DNA of 64,000 bases from a bacterium (GTDB lineage Bacteria; Bacillota; Clostridia; Lachnospirales; Lachnospiraceae): the NCBI GenBank assembly GCA_004562765.1, contig SFRL01000005.1, positions 22,762 to 86,761 of the forward strand. Reading direction: 5' to 3'. Made by a program: the position numbers and the translations under genes. Positions 34,830 to 42,222 of this stretch are shown piece after piece. Positions within the stretch are counted from its first letter, which is position 1. Every line of letters begins with the position of its first letter. The notes under the pieces were generated by a model. The model saw only the letters and a program-made list of their open reading frames with translations, did not search any database and was not told where the DNA came from.

Positions 34830-35646
34830 TATTTCCCTCCCCGATCATTTCTAAATACTCTGTTACAAATTTCTTATAGTCCTGCGATGCTCCGCAATAC
34901 TTTGAGTATTCAACCAATGGGATTTTTGCAAATGTACTTTCTTTCGGCTTGTTTTCCGTCCTGCGGATCTTGGTGCTGAATACCTTGCAGCGGTTCTTTA
35001 ATACTTCCGCGCCCTGCGCCTGCACATCTTCTCTTTGTCGGTATTTTGTAATTAGGCAGCCTCTAAAGTTAATGTTTGGGTTAAAATCCTCTTTCACCGA
35101 CGCGATCTGCTCTAACAATATTTCCAATCCATCAAAGCTATATTGATCTATTTCTGTCGGTACTATCACATCGTCAGATACTACCAATGCGTTAATGATG
35201 CTCATGTTGATGTCCGGCGCGTTGTCGAAAATGATAAAATCGTATTCCTCGGTAGCGCTCACTACTTCCACTCCCGGAAGTGCCTCTCGCTCTATGCTTT
35301 TCTTTTCCATCGCCTTTTTTATCCGTGTCTGCTGCGGGCGTGATACGTCTGCGATCACTCGCAAATTAGCCTCTAATAAATCCATGTTTGCCGGTATAAT
35401 GTCCAGATTTTTGTACTGCGTACTCGCGGCCAGATCTATTAACGGCACGGTCTCCAACATTACCCGCGCTATATTGTCGTGATCCTCCGTATCGTAAAGC
35501 CCAAACGCCTTGCTTGCGTTGCCCTGCTTGTCGTTATCAACCACAAGCACTTTATACCCCCTCTTGGCTAATAAATATGCCATGTTGACGGTTGTTGTAG
35601 TCTTTGCTACTCCGCCTTTTAAGTTGATTATTGATATTACACGCAT
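34816..35646 (-). CDS. parA: ParA/Soj-type partition ATPase
   Basis: 276 residues. Deviant Walker A INLKGGVAKTTTTVNMAYLL, switch NDKQGNASKAFGL, Walker B YDFIIFDNAPDINMSIINAL. Type Ib-like, with no N-terminal HTH. The partner parB lies 57 bases past the small gene in between. Confidence 0.92.
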   Translation of the reverse strand: MRVISIINLKGGVAKTTTTVNMAYLLAKRGYKVLVVDNDKQGNASKAFGLYDTEDHDNIARVMLETVPLIDLAASTQYKNLDIIPANMDLLEANLRVIADVSRPQQTRIKKAMEKKSIEREALPGVEVVSATEEYDFIIFDNAPDINMSIINALVVSDDVIVPTEIDQYSFDGLEILLEQIASVKEDFNPNINFRGCLITKYRQREDVQAQGAEVLKNRCKVFSTKIRRTENKPKESTFAKIPLVEYSKYCGASQDYKKFVTEYLEMIGEGNNASS

Positions 35647-35662
35647 TTTTCTTTCCCTCCTT

Positions 35663-36070
35663 TTAGTTAAATGGTAGCTCGCTGTCTATTCCGTCCGGTA
35701 TGTTCATAAAGCCGTCGTTATCCTGCTGCCCTGCAGGATCCGGCCCGCTTTGTTCCTTTTTCTCGCAAAATTCATGCGAATCTGCTACAAACTCGGTGTA
35801 ATACACTTTCTTTCCGTCTTTTTCGTATGATCCGCTTTGTGCGTGGCACTCAACAATGATTTTCATGCCTTTTCTGATGTGCTTTTCTACAAACTCTGCA
35901 GTTCTTCCAAATGCAATGATGTTTAAGAAATCCGCCTGCGGGCCGTTTTCTTTTTTGTTCTTTCGTTCTACTGCCAGTGTGTACCGTGCAATCGCTATCG
36001 GGTCTGCGCCCTGCGTATATCTTACTTCCGGATCCCTTGTCGGGCGTCCGCTGAATTTGCAATCATTCAC
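35663..36070 (-). CDS. ssb: Single-stranded DNA-binding protein
   Basis: 135 residues from GTG 36070 (GGAGG eight bases upstream), which overlaps the preceding stop as GTGA. OB fold: FSGRPTRDPEVRYTQG, ARYTLAVERKN, ADFLNIIAFGRTAEFVEKH, GMKIIVECHAQSGSYEKDG; acidic tip GIDSELPFN typical of SSB tails that recruit host replication proteins. Confidence 0.93.
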   Translation of the reverse strand: MNDCKFSGRPTRDPEVRYTQGADPIAIARYTLAVERKNKKENGPQADFLNIIAFGRTAEFVEKHIRKGMKIIVECHAQSGSYEKDGKKVYYTEFVADSHEFCEKKEQSGPDPAGQQDNDGFMNIPDGIDSELPFN

Positions 36071-36360
36071 CTTTTCATCCTCCAAATGCTTAATATTTTT
36101 TCTGCGTCTAAACCGGTCTGCACACTATCCAGTGCCATTTCCTGCGGCATGCCTGCCGATAATAATGTTTTCAAATCGCTTAGTAGTCTCAAATATGCCC
36201 CGAAACTGTATGCATGCTTGCGCGGGTCTAGCGCTCCTGCTGCCTCCTCGGCAAATTCTATGGTTGTTATAGTCGCGATCTCTTGCAGTCTTGTGTGTTC
36301 CTCTGCTTTTGCTTGCCTATATTGCCGCTGCATTTCCTCTACTAACCTTGTTAGGCTCAA
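36067..36360 (-). CDS. Small helical phage protein
   Basis: 97 residues; TTG start supported by GGAGG five bases upstream. Helical throughout, with RQYRQAKAEEHTRLQEIATI and KHAYSFGAYLRLLSDL. No family recognised. Confidence 0.5.
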   Translation of the reverse strand: MSLTRLVEEMQRQYRQAKAEEHTRLQEIATITTIEFAEEAAGALDPRKHAYSFGAYLRLLSDLKTLLSAGMPQEMALDSVQTGLDAEKILSIWRMKR

Positions 36361-36713
36361 TATAACCTCCCTCCCATCAATGCCCTTATGATGTCCTCTT
36401 TGTCGTAATATCCGGCCCTGCTCGGCACTTTTTTGAATCTCTTTTCTAATCTCCTTTTGTCGTGCCCTAACAGCTCCGCTATTTGCTTTGTTGTATATTG
36501 TTCCTCGGTGAATAAATTAAACAGCTTGTCCTGCTCCTCTGTTTTGTATTGCAAATCTATTTTCCTGCTGCCGTGCGGGCTTTCTTTCCCCGTATGGTGC
36601 TCCGGGCATAGATACTTAAAATTCATCGGTATATCTAACCCTCCCTGCGATCTGAATACGATGTGATGTTTCTGCCCGGGTAATTTGCAGCCCGGTACTT
36701 CGCATGGTTGCAT
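36357..36713 (-). CDS. HNH-motif protein with helix-turn-helix C-terminus
   Basis: 118 residues. CEVPGCKLPGQKHHIVFRSQ then NFKYLCPEHHTGKESPHG gives an HNH/zinc site; TTKQIAELLGHDKRRLEKRF is a putative HTH. Possibly a nuclease or regulator. Four-base overlap with the next gene. Confidence 0.75.
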   Translation of the reverse strand: MQPCEVPGCKLPGQKHHIVFRSQGGLDIPMNFKYLCPEHHTGKESPHGSRKIDLQYKTEEQDKLFNLFTEEQYTTKQIAELLGHDKRRLEKRFKKVPSRAGYYDKEDIIRALMGGRLY

Positions 36714-36745
36714 TTTCCTTTCCTCCTTGTTTTTCTTGATTCGTT

Positions 36746-37564
36746 TTACATTTGTATAAAATCCGACAACGATATCTGCACGTCACCATAATTCATCCAT
36801 ACGATTTCTTTTCTTGGTTTCCCATATTCTGCGCAGCTGTCAATGGCCTTTTTGTTCCATCTCCTTAAATAATCGTTGTACATTTCTGATTCGTACCCCG
36901 ATATCATTATTTTTGCCTTGCTCTGCAGCAGCTCTTTTAATAGCTGTTCGTGATCTGCATCTGTCATTTCGTGCTTATACTGTTTCTTACTTCTGGTACC
37001 CAACATATACGGCGGATCTATGTACATAAAAACTTCGTCGTGATTAAAACGCTTTATTACTTCTAATGCCGGTCGGTTCTCTATTTGTACTTTTCGCAGT
37101 CTTTCCGCAATATCAACGACCCATCCCGGCAGGCGGTACCAGTTCCATAATGCATAGGCCCTCTCCCTGCCTACTACGTCGTTTTTCCACCCTACTTTGT
37201 ATTCGTTTGTTCTGAATCCGTGACCTTGCCAACACTTAATAAGAAAACCTGCTGCTCGCTCGTATTCGTCTGTATAGTTTTCTGCTGCTTGCGCATCAAA
37301 TTGTTTGTCGTATATCTCGCGGCTGAATGGTGTTGTTCCTACGATCCGCGCTAAATGCTCAGCGTCAGTTTTTATGCACCAGAAAAGGTTTGTAACATCG
37401 GAATCCATGTCATTTACAGTTTCTATGTCTGAAATTGGCTTGTTGAATAATACTGCGCCGCTTCCGAAAAACGGTTCTATGTAGCTGTGATGTTCCGGTA
37501 TCATGCTCACTATCTGCTTTGCAATGTTCCACTTACTCCCCGGGTACTTTAGCACCGTTCTCAT
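36746..37564 (-). CDS. D12-class DNA adenine methyltransferase (Dam family)
   Basis: 272 residues. Motif X/I region RTVLKYPGSKWNIAKQI and SYIEPFFGSGAVLFNKP, motif IV MYIDPPYMLGTRSKK. N6-adenine methylation, probably to protect phage DNA from host restriction. Overlaps the next methyltransferase gene by 32 bases. Confidence 0.92.
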   Translation of the reverse strand: MRTVLKYPGSKWNIAKQIVSMIPEHHSYIEPFFGSGAVLFNKPISDIETVNDMDSDVTNLFWCIKTDAEHLARIVGTTPFSREIYDKQFDAQAAENYTDEYERAAGFLIKCWQGHGFRTNEYKVGWKNDVVGRERAYALWNWYRLPGWVVDIAERLRKVQIENRPALEVIKRFNHDEVFMYIDPPYMLGTRSKKQYKHEMTDADHEQLLKELLQSKAKIMISGYESEMYNDYLRRWNKKAIDSCAEYGKPRKEIVWMNYGDVQISLSDFIQM

Positions 37565-38375
37565 TTATTACTCCTTTATCCTGCGCAAGCATTTCGTTTT
37601 TGGCTCTGTTGTAAAAATTTCTATCAATCTCGAATCCGTATGCGCTTCTCCCAATGTCGCGTGCTGCTCTGAGACTTGATCCACTCCCGCAGCATGGATC
37701 GATCACCACATCACCCGGATCTGTAAAAATCTCTATCAACTTTTTAATAACCGCTACCGGCTTTTGTGCCGGGTGTATCTTCGGGATCTCTTTTCCGTCC
37801 TTTTCCCATGAAAACCAATTGAAAACCATGTGTCCGGTACCGCGAATATTTTTACCGTTTTCATCCGTCCGGCATCCATTTCTAAATTTTGGCAGCCGGT
37901 CCCGATAAAACAAAAGTGCATATTCTGTGGCGCCAACTACGCGCATATTTGCTTTTAATACTTGCGGAGAATAATTTTTTATAAATATAAGCGGTATGTA
38001 GTTCTCAAATCCGTGCTTCTTTGCTGCGCTTATCAATACTGGTATCTGTTCAAATGAGCAGAAAACAATCATGCATGGGCTATTTGAACTTCTCCCCCTC
38101 TGCACTGGCTTTTTATCCTCTTTCTTTAGCATTTTGCTGCAAAAATGAAAATACTCGTATAGATTGAAATTGAAGTCCGAGTTAAAAGCTGCTTTGCCTG
38201 CCAGCTTGCTTTCTCCGTTCTTATTGTCTCCGCCGTTGTACCACATGGGATTGCTTCCGTAGAAATTTTTCCCCACGTTATACGGAACGTCGGCGATCAC
38301 CAATTGCGCCTTTGGTATGCCGTATTTTTTATAATTTTGCATAGAATCTCTGTAAATTTCGCATCTTATACTCAT
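37533..38375 (-). CDS. DNA methyltransferase (N4-C/N6-A, permuted beta class)
   Basis: 280 residues. Motif IV appears first (LVIADVPYNVG, a D-x-PY variant) and motif I near the end (VVIDPCCGSGSSLRAARDIG), the permuted order of the beta class. HPAQKPVAVIKKLIEIF is the usual connecting helix. With the neighbouring D12 enzyme it gives two methylation specificities. Confidence 0.88.
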   Translation of the reverse strand: MSIRCEIYRDSMQNYKKYGIPKAQLVIADVPYNVGKNFYGSNPMWYNGGDNKNGESKLAGKAAFNSDFNFNLYEYFHFCSKMLKKEDKKPVQRGRSSNSPCMIVFCSFEQIPVLISAAKKHGFENYIPLIFIKNYSPQVLKANMRVVGATEYALLFYRDRLPKFRNGCRTDENGKNIRGTGHMVFNWFSWEKDGKEIPKIHPAQKPVAVIKKLIEIFTDPGDVVIDPCCGSGSSLRAARDIGRSAYGFEIDRNFYNRAKNEMLAQDKGVINENGAKVPGE

Positions 38376-39205
38376 TTTCTATTGTTCCTCCCTCCCTGCA
38401 GCTCCGGTAATGTCCTGCCGTAGTAGTAAATGTACTGTTGTATTACTCCGGCAAATGGTAGATATCTTTCGACCGGAAATTTGCCGTTGTATTTCACTCT
38501 AATAACCTTATCTATCCACGTGTCCACCGGAAACGCCGATAAATCATGTAATCCAAATAACTGTATGCAGCTTGCTACCTTGTCGCCGATCCCCTCGATA
38601 GAGGTTAGATATTTATGTGCGCTTTCGCTATCGTAAAAATTCATTTCGTCTACGCGTATTTTCCCATCTACTACGTTCTGTGCCATCTTTGCTATGCGCT
38701 CCGCCCGGAATCCTGCCTTGCATTGTCTCAATCCCTCCGGATCCGTCAGTTGTTCCGGCTTCGGGAATTTCCGGTATTCAACGCCGTCTTTGCTTACTGC
38801 CTTTTCTCCGTACCTATTGCAGATATTTTCGATTGTCGTCGTGATGTTTCTAATTGTGTTACATGGCGATATTTGCCACGTTACAAGCATTTCCCACGGG
38901 TCTTGACGTAAAATTCGGATCCCCTCTCCGTATTTAATGGCATTTTGCAAAAATTCATCCTGCGGATCTACTGTATCTGCTATTGCTGCATAATTCGTTA
39001 GGCTGTCAAAATACCATTCCATAAAAAATGTATCTGTTTTATTGTGTTTTCCGACTATGCACAGCTTCTTTCCGTCCGGGTCTGTTGTTAGCTCTGCATA
39101 TCTGCCGTGAGCTATTACGGAAAATACGCCCGGCTTATCTTTTACCGGATGCATCCGGAAGCACTGGCCGGATGCAGCTATCTTGGCTAAATCATACTTT
39201 TTCAT
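38372..39205 (-). CDS. OGG1-like 8-oxoguanine DNA glycosylase
   Basis: 277 residues from ATG 39205 (GGAGA upstream). ASGQCFRMHPVKDKPGVF, DPWEMLVTWQISPCNTIRNI and the HhH-GPD core SIEGIGDKVASCIQLFGLHD with AFPVDTWIDKVIRV. Lys in GDKVASC and Asp in PVDTW align with the catalytic Lys and Asp of OGG1. Bifunctional excision of 8-oxoguanine is expected; a DNA repair or base-modification role in phage is inferred. Confidence 0.87.
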   Translation of the reverse strand: MKKYDLAKIAASGQCFRMHPVKDKPGVFSVIAHGRYAELTTDPDGKKLCIVGKHNKTDTFFMEWYFDSLTNYAAIADTVDPQDEFLQNAIKYGEGIRILRQDPWEMLVTWQISPCNTIRNITTTIENICNRYGEKAVSKDGVEYRKFPKPEQLTDPEGLRQCKAGFRAERIAKMAQNVVDGKIRVDEMNFYDSESAHKYLTSIEGIGDKVASCIQLFGLHDLSAFPVDTWIDKVIRVKYNGKFPVERYLPFAGVIQQYIYYYGRTLPELQGGRNNRK

Positions 39206-39344
39206 TCTTCTGTCTCCTTGTTTTCGGTGCATAATATGAACTGTACAGATACATGTGCCCTCCGCACTTGCATTTTGTTTTGCGCATGTCTGTAGACTGC
39301 GCCCCGCATATCTGGCATTTTCTATATGTTGCAATCGCTGTCAT
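39192..39344 (-). CDS. 50-residue zinc-ribbon protein
   Basis: ATG 39344 with GGAGG six bases upstream. YRKCQICGAQSTDMRKTKC then KCGG: CxxC and CxC ligands of a small zinc ribbon. The 3' end overlaps the glycosylase start by 14 bases, so they are coupled. Confidence 0.65.
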   Translation of the reverse strand: MTAIATYRKCQICGAQSTDMRKTKCKCGGHMYLYSSYYAPKTRRQKNEKV

Positions 39345-39353
39345 TGTTTCCTC

Positions 39354-39728
39354 CTAAGTGATTTTTACCCGGTGCAGCTGCAGGGAAATGTAAAGCGCTT
39401 TCCATAGTTCTACATTTGCCGGGGCCTTTCCGGTTGATTTTTTCCAGTTTCTTTGTTTCCATTCCTCCAACCATCCATTTTCTACGCAGCTTTTTATATA
39501 TCCGTTCCCTAACTGCAGTTCTACTTCGCACGGCTTTATTAAGAGTTTGAGCGCCAATGTCGCTATCGTGAGTGCAAGGGCGTTTTTTGTGTCGTTCTCG
39601 GTGTCTGCGGTTACTTTCCGTTCATGGCGTTCCCCGTGGTGGTCTATGTAGATAACTGTCGCCTCGGCGTGCCCGGCGCCTCTCGGGTTGCCCTTGTGAT
39701 GTATGGTTGTTTCAATTGCTACTTTCAA
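39354..39728 (-). CDS. RNase H-like fold protein with altered active site
   Basis: 124 residues; TTG start with GGAGG seven bases upstream. The C-terminus (VELQLGNGYIKSCVENGWLE, then KKSTGKAPANVELWKALYI) is the RNase HI end, where the usual DSQYV-type Asp is replaced by Asn in LGNGYI. HAEATVIYIDHHGERHERKV matches the first strands. May bind nucleic acid without cleaving, or use other acids (TENDT). Confidence 0.65.
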   Translation of the reverse strand: MKVAIETTIHHKGNPRGAGHAEATVIYIDHHGERHERKVTADTENDTKNALALTIATLALKLLIKPCEVELQLGNGYIKSCVENGWLEEWKQRNWKKSTGKAPANVELWKALYISLQLHRVKIT

Positions 39729-39769
39729 GTTCCCGCCTCCTTGTGTTATCCACGTATCGCATTTTCTCT

Positions 39770-39790
39770 CCGTCTAATAATTATTGGACG
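39770..39790. repeat. 21-bp imperfect palindrome, related to the parB-upstream element
   Basis: Starts CCGTCTAATAATTATTGG; matches 34587-34607 at 16 of 21 positions. Lies in the 81-base gap downstream of rep. Candidate second partition or regulatory site. Confidence 0.45.
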
Positions 39791-39809
39791 CCGCGCGGTT
39801 ATTAACATG

Positions 39810-40550
39810 TTATCCTCCGCCCGGATCCGGTAGCTTTATCATGGTGTAATACTGCACCGGCCTGCCATTAAACGGATTGATTGTGTTATATACCGTGTCT
39901 TTGTCTATGTAGTAGCCCTTTTTCGCTTTCGGTTCATCTAACCACTTGTCAGCTTTTTTGATGATCGTTGTCTTTGATACTGGCTTTATGAGATTCTTGC
40001 TGCAGCTGTAGCGCTGTCTTTGCCCTCCGTCGTCCTTTTTGTAGGTCTTGGATGTCTCTTTGATGAAATATGCAGCCAATTCCTTGTACTGCCCGGCGTC
40101 GTCTAGTGGTGTAAAATGAGGACTGCCCCATTCCCAACAATCGCGCACGATCTTGTTAACGTTCGCATCTATCCCGTTTACGATCAAATGGTGATGGATC
40201 GCCTTGTTTTCGTATTCCGTGACGACGATATATTTTAATTCCTCCCCAAGCCTCTTGTATGCGCGACGCAGGATCCTTAAAAACTTTGCGATCCGTTTCT
40301 TTGCCGTTGCCGGATCGGGCCGCAATTCCTTTTTGTAGGTCAAAACCAAGTGGTAATCTCCATATCCAAAATTTGCATTTATTAGACGTCTCAGCTTCGC
40401 CTCCGCGTTTTTCTGGTTTACTTTCTCCATTTCCTCTGCGGTCGGCTTTTCCCGCCCTGCCCTCGGCTTATGGTCTCCTATTCTCTTTGAGTAGCTTTTT
40501 ATTACCTCTATAGTCTTGCCTGCCGTTATCTCTGTTTTGTAGTACGGCAT
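39810..40550 (-). CDS. HUH endonuclease, rolling-circle-type replication initiator
   Basis: 246 residues with the three Rep motifs in order: motif 1 YHLVLTY (66-72), motif 2 AIHHHLIVNG (HUH, 118-126), motif 3 QYKELAAYFIKE (Tyr155 and Tyr161, YxxK). Rep proteins of this type nick one strand at an origin and stay bound to the 5' end through Tyr. The phage has no visible helicase or helicase loader, so this is probably its initiator. The leader carries an antisense RNA, as in rolling-circle plasmids. Confidence 0.85.
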   Translation of the reverse strand: MPYYKTEITAGKTIEVIKSYSKRIGDHKPRAGREKPTAEEMEKVNQKNAEAKLRRLINANFGYGDYHLVLTYKKELRPDPATAKKRIAKFLRILRRAYKRLGEELKYIVVTEYENKAIHHHLIVNGIDANVNKIVRDCWEWGSPHFTPLDDAGQYKELAAYFIKETSKTYKKDDGGQRQRYSCSKNLIKPVSKTTIIKKADKWLDEPKAKKGYYIDKDTVYNTINPFNGRPVQYYTMIKLPDPGGG

Positions 40551-40629
40551 GCCTTATACCTCGTTTCTTAAATGTCTTAAAGTTAATAGCTTAAACAAGC
40601 CTCAAAGGCGCATGTTTGCGCCGTTTTTG

Positions 40630-40658
40630 TTGACTTTCTCGGCGAAACTTGGTATAAT
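40630..40658 (+). promoter_or_regulatory. Sigma-A promoter for the antisense RNA
   Basis: TTGACT (40630-40635), 17-base spacer, TATAAT (40653-40658) on the plus strand. Overlaps the inverted repeat AAACTTGGTATAA (40645-40657) / TTATACCAAGTTT (40690-40702). Confidence 0.78.
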
Positions 40659-40664
40659 AAATTT

Positions 40665-40740
40665 GTGGTTAATGGTATTACAATTTTTCTTATACCAAGT
40701 TTTGGTAGATGGTAGCTCGCCCAAGTTACCATCTATTTTT
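40665..40740 (+). ncRNA. Small antisense RNA in the rep leader
   Basis: About 75 nt predicted from the promoter to a terminator with stem TAGATGGTA/TACCATCTA (40706-40714 with 40727-40735) and five T residues. It is complementary to the 5' leader of the minus-strand rep mRNA, the arrangement of countertranscribed RNAs that limit Rep synthesis in rolling-circle plasmids. Confidence 0.7.
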
Positions 40741-41020
40741 ATGCCAAAATATACACGTACACTAATGCAATGTGTAAATCTGCATAATTGTACACGCCGC
40801 AGTTTAATTCTGTGATCTCGCACTTATCTTTCACGTTTGTCCTGCGCGTCCCCTCTACCCTCAGATGGAATTTTTTAACCTCTCTTTGTGATATCTGCGC
40901 GCGGTTTTCGGCGTGTTCAAAGTTTCCTCTGTAGCCCCGGTATAACACGGTGCCGTCCTGCTCCTCTACGGCCATTGCCACCGGATTGTCTATGATCGCT
41001 AAATGTTCGCCTAGCTTCAT
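40739..41020 (-). CDS. Small phage protein upstream of rep
   Basis: 93 residues from ATG 41020 (AAAGGA upstream). LGEHLAIIDNPVAMAVEEQD then GVYNYADLHIALVYVYILA; no family recognised. Its stop lies at the 3' end of the convergent antisense RNA, so the two transcripts overlap. Confidence 0.55.
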   Translation of the reverse strand: MKLGEHLAIIDNPVAMAVEEQDGTVLYRGYRGNFEHAENRAQISQREVKKFHLRVEGTRRTNVKDKCEITELNCGVYNYADLHIALVYVYILA

Positions 41021-41236
41021 TGCTTTATCTTCCTTTCTGTAGGATCTCGTATTTTCATAAAATCCCTGCTTTCTGGCGTGTGTGATAGCACCTTGCAATT
41101 TTCGCATTAAAAATTGCTAAAACTTGTTGCCCGACTGCGCACTTTCTAGCAGGTGCGCCCGCTGCTATTTTTCAATGCTACCCAGACGTCGGCTGTTAGC
41201 CTGCCGCTGTCTTTTATAGGTCGCCGCTCTATAAAA

Positions 41237-41308
41237 TGCGCCATGAGGTAGTCGAAACCCCGTCACGCGCTTATAAGGCGCGCGCACTAACCGTTGTGCT
41301 AATGGCGC
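41237..41308 (-). tRNA. tRNA-Ile (anticodon UAU)
   Basis: Folds completely by eye: acceptor GCGCCAT/ATGGCGC, D-stem GCAC/GTGC, anticodon stem CGCGC/GCGCG with loop CTTATAA (U33, anticodon UAU), variable loop TGAC, T-stem GGGGT/ACCTC with loop TTCGACT, discriminator A. 72 nt, CCA not encoded. UAU reads AUA, which bacteria usually decode with a lysidine-modified CAU tRNA. Between 41021 and 41236 there is only a hairpin (GCAATTTT/AAAATTGC) and a GC-rich structured stretch with no gene. Confidence 0.85.
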
Positions 41309-41313
41309 TTATT

Positions 41314-41329
41314 GGCGGCAGCTGCCGCC
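41314..41329. repeat. 16-bp perfect palindrome
   Basis: GGCGGCAGCTGCCGCC, between the tRNA and the stop of the 46-codon gene. No T-run, so it is not an ordinary terminator; it could aid tRNA 5' processing. Confidence 0.5.
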
Positions 41330-41470
41330 TTAAACCGCTGCTTTCGCAGCCTTTTCTTTTTGCTGCTCTCTCGCCTCAAATATTTTTAGTATGCCTGCAG
41401 TGAACCGCTTTTCATATCCCGGCGTAAATGTTATTTTTACCTCTATTGCGGGCTTTTCTCTTTTTGCCAT
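41330..41470 (-). CDS. 46-residue basic phage protein
   Basis: ATG 41470 with GGAGG eight bases upstream. MAKREKPAIEVKITFTPGYE, then a helical Lys/Ala-rich tail. Function unknown; typical leftmost early gene. Confidence 0.6.
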   Translation of the reverse strand: MAKREKPAIEVKITFTPGYEKRFTAGILKIFEAREQQKEKAAKAAV

Positions 41471-41554
41471 CGTGTCCGCCTCCTTTGTTTTCATATTGAA
41501 AACTTTTTTGCGCTGATTCTCTCTTGAAATTTTCAATTTAAATAACCGGCAGCA

Positions 41555-41719
41555 TTATTCTGCCGGTCGCGCCTTTAAGGCCTCGGCAAATTTTACGCCC
41601 TGCAGGAAGATCAACATTTTCCCCTGCTCGCTCTCGCTCATTGTCTTAATGAGCTTTGTAACATTGTCTACTTCCGGTTTATCCTCGGTTCTGATCAAAG
41701 TGTCCATGTCTTTCGCCAT
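41555..41719 (-). CDS. 54-residue helical phage protein
   Basis: ATG 41719 with AAAAGGAGG upstream. MAKDMDTLIRTEDKPEVDNV, then LIKTMSESEQGKMLIFLQGV; helical, acidic-basic. A hairpin ACCGGCAG/CTGCCGGT (41545-41552 with 41560-41567) overlaps its 3' end. Confidence 0.6.
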   Translation of the reverse strand: MAKDMDTLIRTEDKPEVDNVTKLIKTMSESEQGKMLIFLQGVKFAEALKARPAE

Positions 41720-41819
41720 TGTTACCGCCTCCTTTTCCTTTGTTTCTCGCCATCCTCTGTATTAGGGGCTTGGAACCCTCCGGCATTGCCGGGCTACATT
41801 ATAGCTCTTTCTTTGTGTT

Positions 41820-41837
41820 CCGGGGCTTTCGCCCCGG
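41820..41837. other. GC hairpin with GAAA tetraloop
   Basis: Minus strand CCGGGGC-GAAA-GCCCCGG, 7-bp stem, five bases after the stop of the 68-codon gene. Only weak T content follows, so it may be an attenuator or an RNA-stabilising element. Confidence 0.5.
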
Positions 41838-41841
41838 CTCT

Positions 41842-42048
41842 TTATGCTTCTACTGTTTCGTCTCCTGCATAGAATACTTCTCTTTCTCCCCAATCATGAA
41901 TTTTTACCGTTTTTTCTTCTTTCCTACTCTCGTTAAATCTCCCTGCGTGATGAATTGGTGCGTATGTAATTGTTTTTGTTGTTCTTTTTATAATTTCAAA
42001 TACTACTGCGTTATCTCCGTATCTTTTTCCTACTTCAAATGTTTTCAT
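41842..42048 (-). CDS. First early-operon gene, small unknown protein
   Basis: 68 residues, ATG 42048 with GGAGG upstream. MKTFEVGKRYGDNAVVFEII, then KTITYAPIHHAGRFNESRKE. It is the first gene downstream of the early promoter at 42109-42137. Beta-rich; function unknown, possibly a Cro-position protein but without an HTH. Confidence 0.6.
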   Translation of the reverse strand: MKTFEVGKRYGDNAVVFEIIKRTTKTITYAPIHHAGRFNESRKEEKTVKIHDWGEREVFYAGDETVEA

Positions 42049-42101
42049 TGTTGTGTCCTCCCAACTAAAAGTATTGGTTTGTGATTTTTATTACTTGACT
42101 A

Positions 42102-42161
42102 TGCGATTATTATATATCGCAAAATCATTTATGTCAATACTATTTTTATTGATTTTGCGAT
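42102..42161 (-). promoter_or_regulatory. Early promoter with repressor operators
   Basis: On the minus strand TTGACA (42137-42132), 17-base spacer, TATAAT (42114-42109). Operators: TGCGAT-8 bases-ATCGCA (42102-42121) across the -10, and a 12-bp inverted repeat ATCGCAAAATCA (42116-42127) / TGATTTTGCGAT (42150-42161) around the -35. Repressor binding would shut off the early operon. Confidence 0.8.
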
Positions 42162-42168
42162 TTTTTTA

Positions 42169-42197
42169 TTGACGCGCCGATATTTTCGTATTATAAT
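42169..42197 (+). promoter_or_regulatory. Repressor promoter
   Basis: TTGACG (42169-42174), 17-base spacer, TATAAT (42192-42197) on the plus strand, 26 bases before the repressor ATG. Its -35 lies just beyond the operator half-site TGATTTTGCGAT, suggesting autoregulation. Confidence 0.8.
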
Positions 42198-42222
42198 GCA
42201 TGTAGAAAGTGAGGTGCGTATA

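Noticed and set aside
41021..41236. Second tRNA next to tRNA-Ile
   Set aside because: No T-loop (TTCNANN) motif or closing acceptor stem; only hairpins found.
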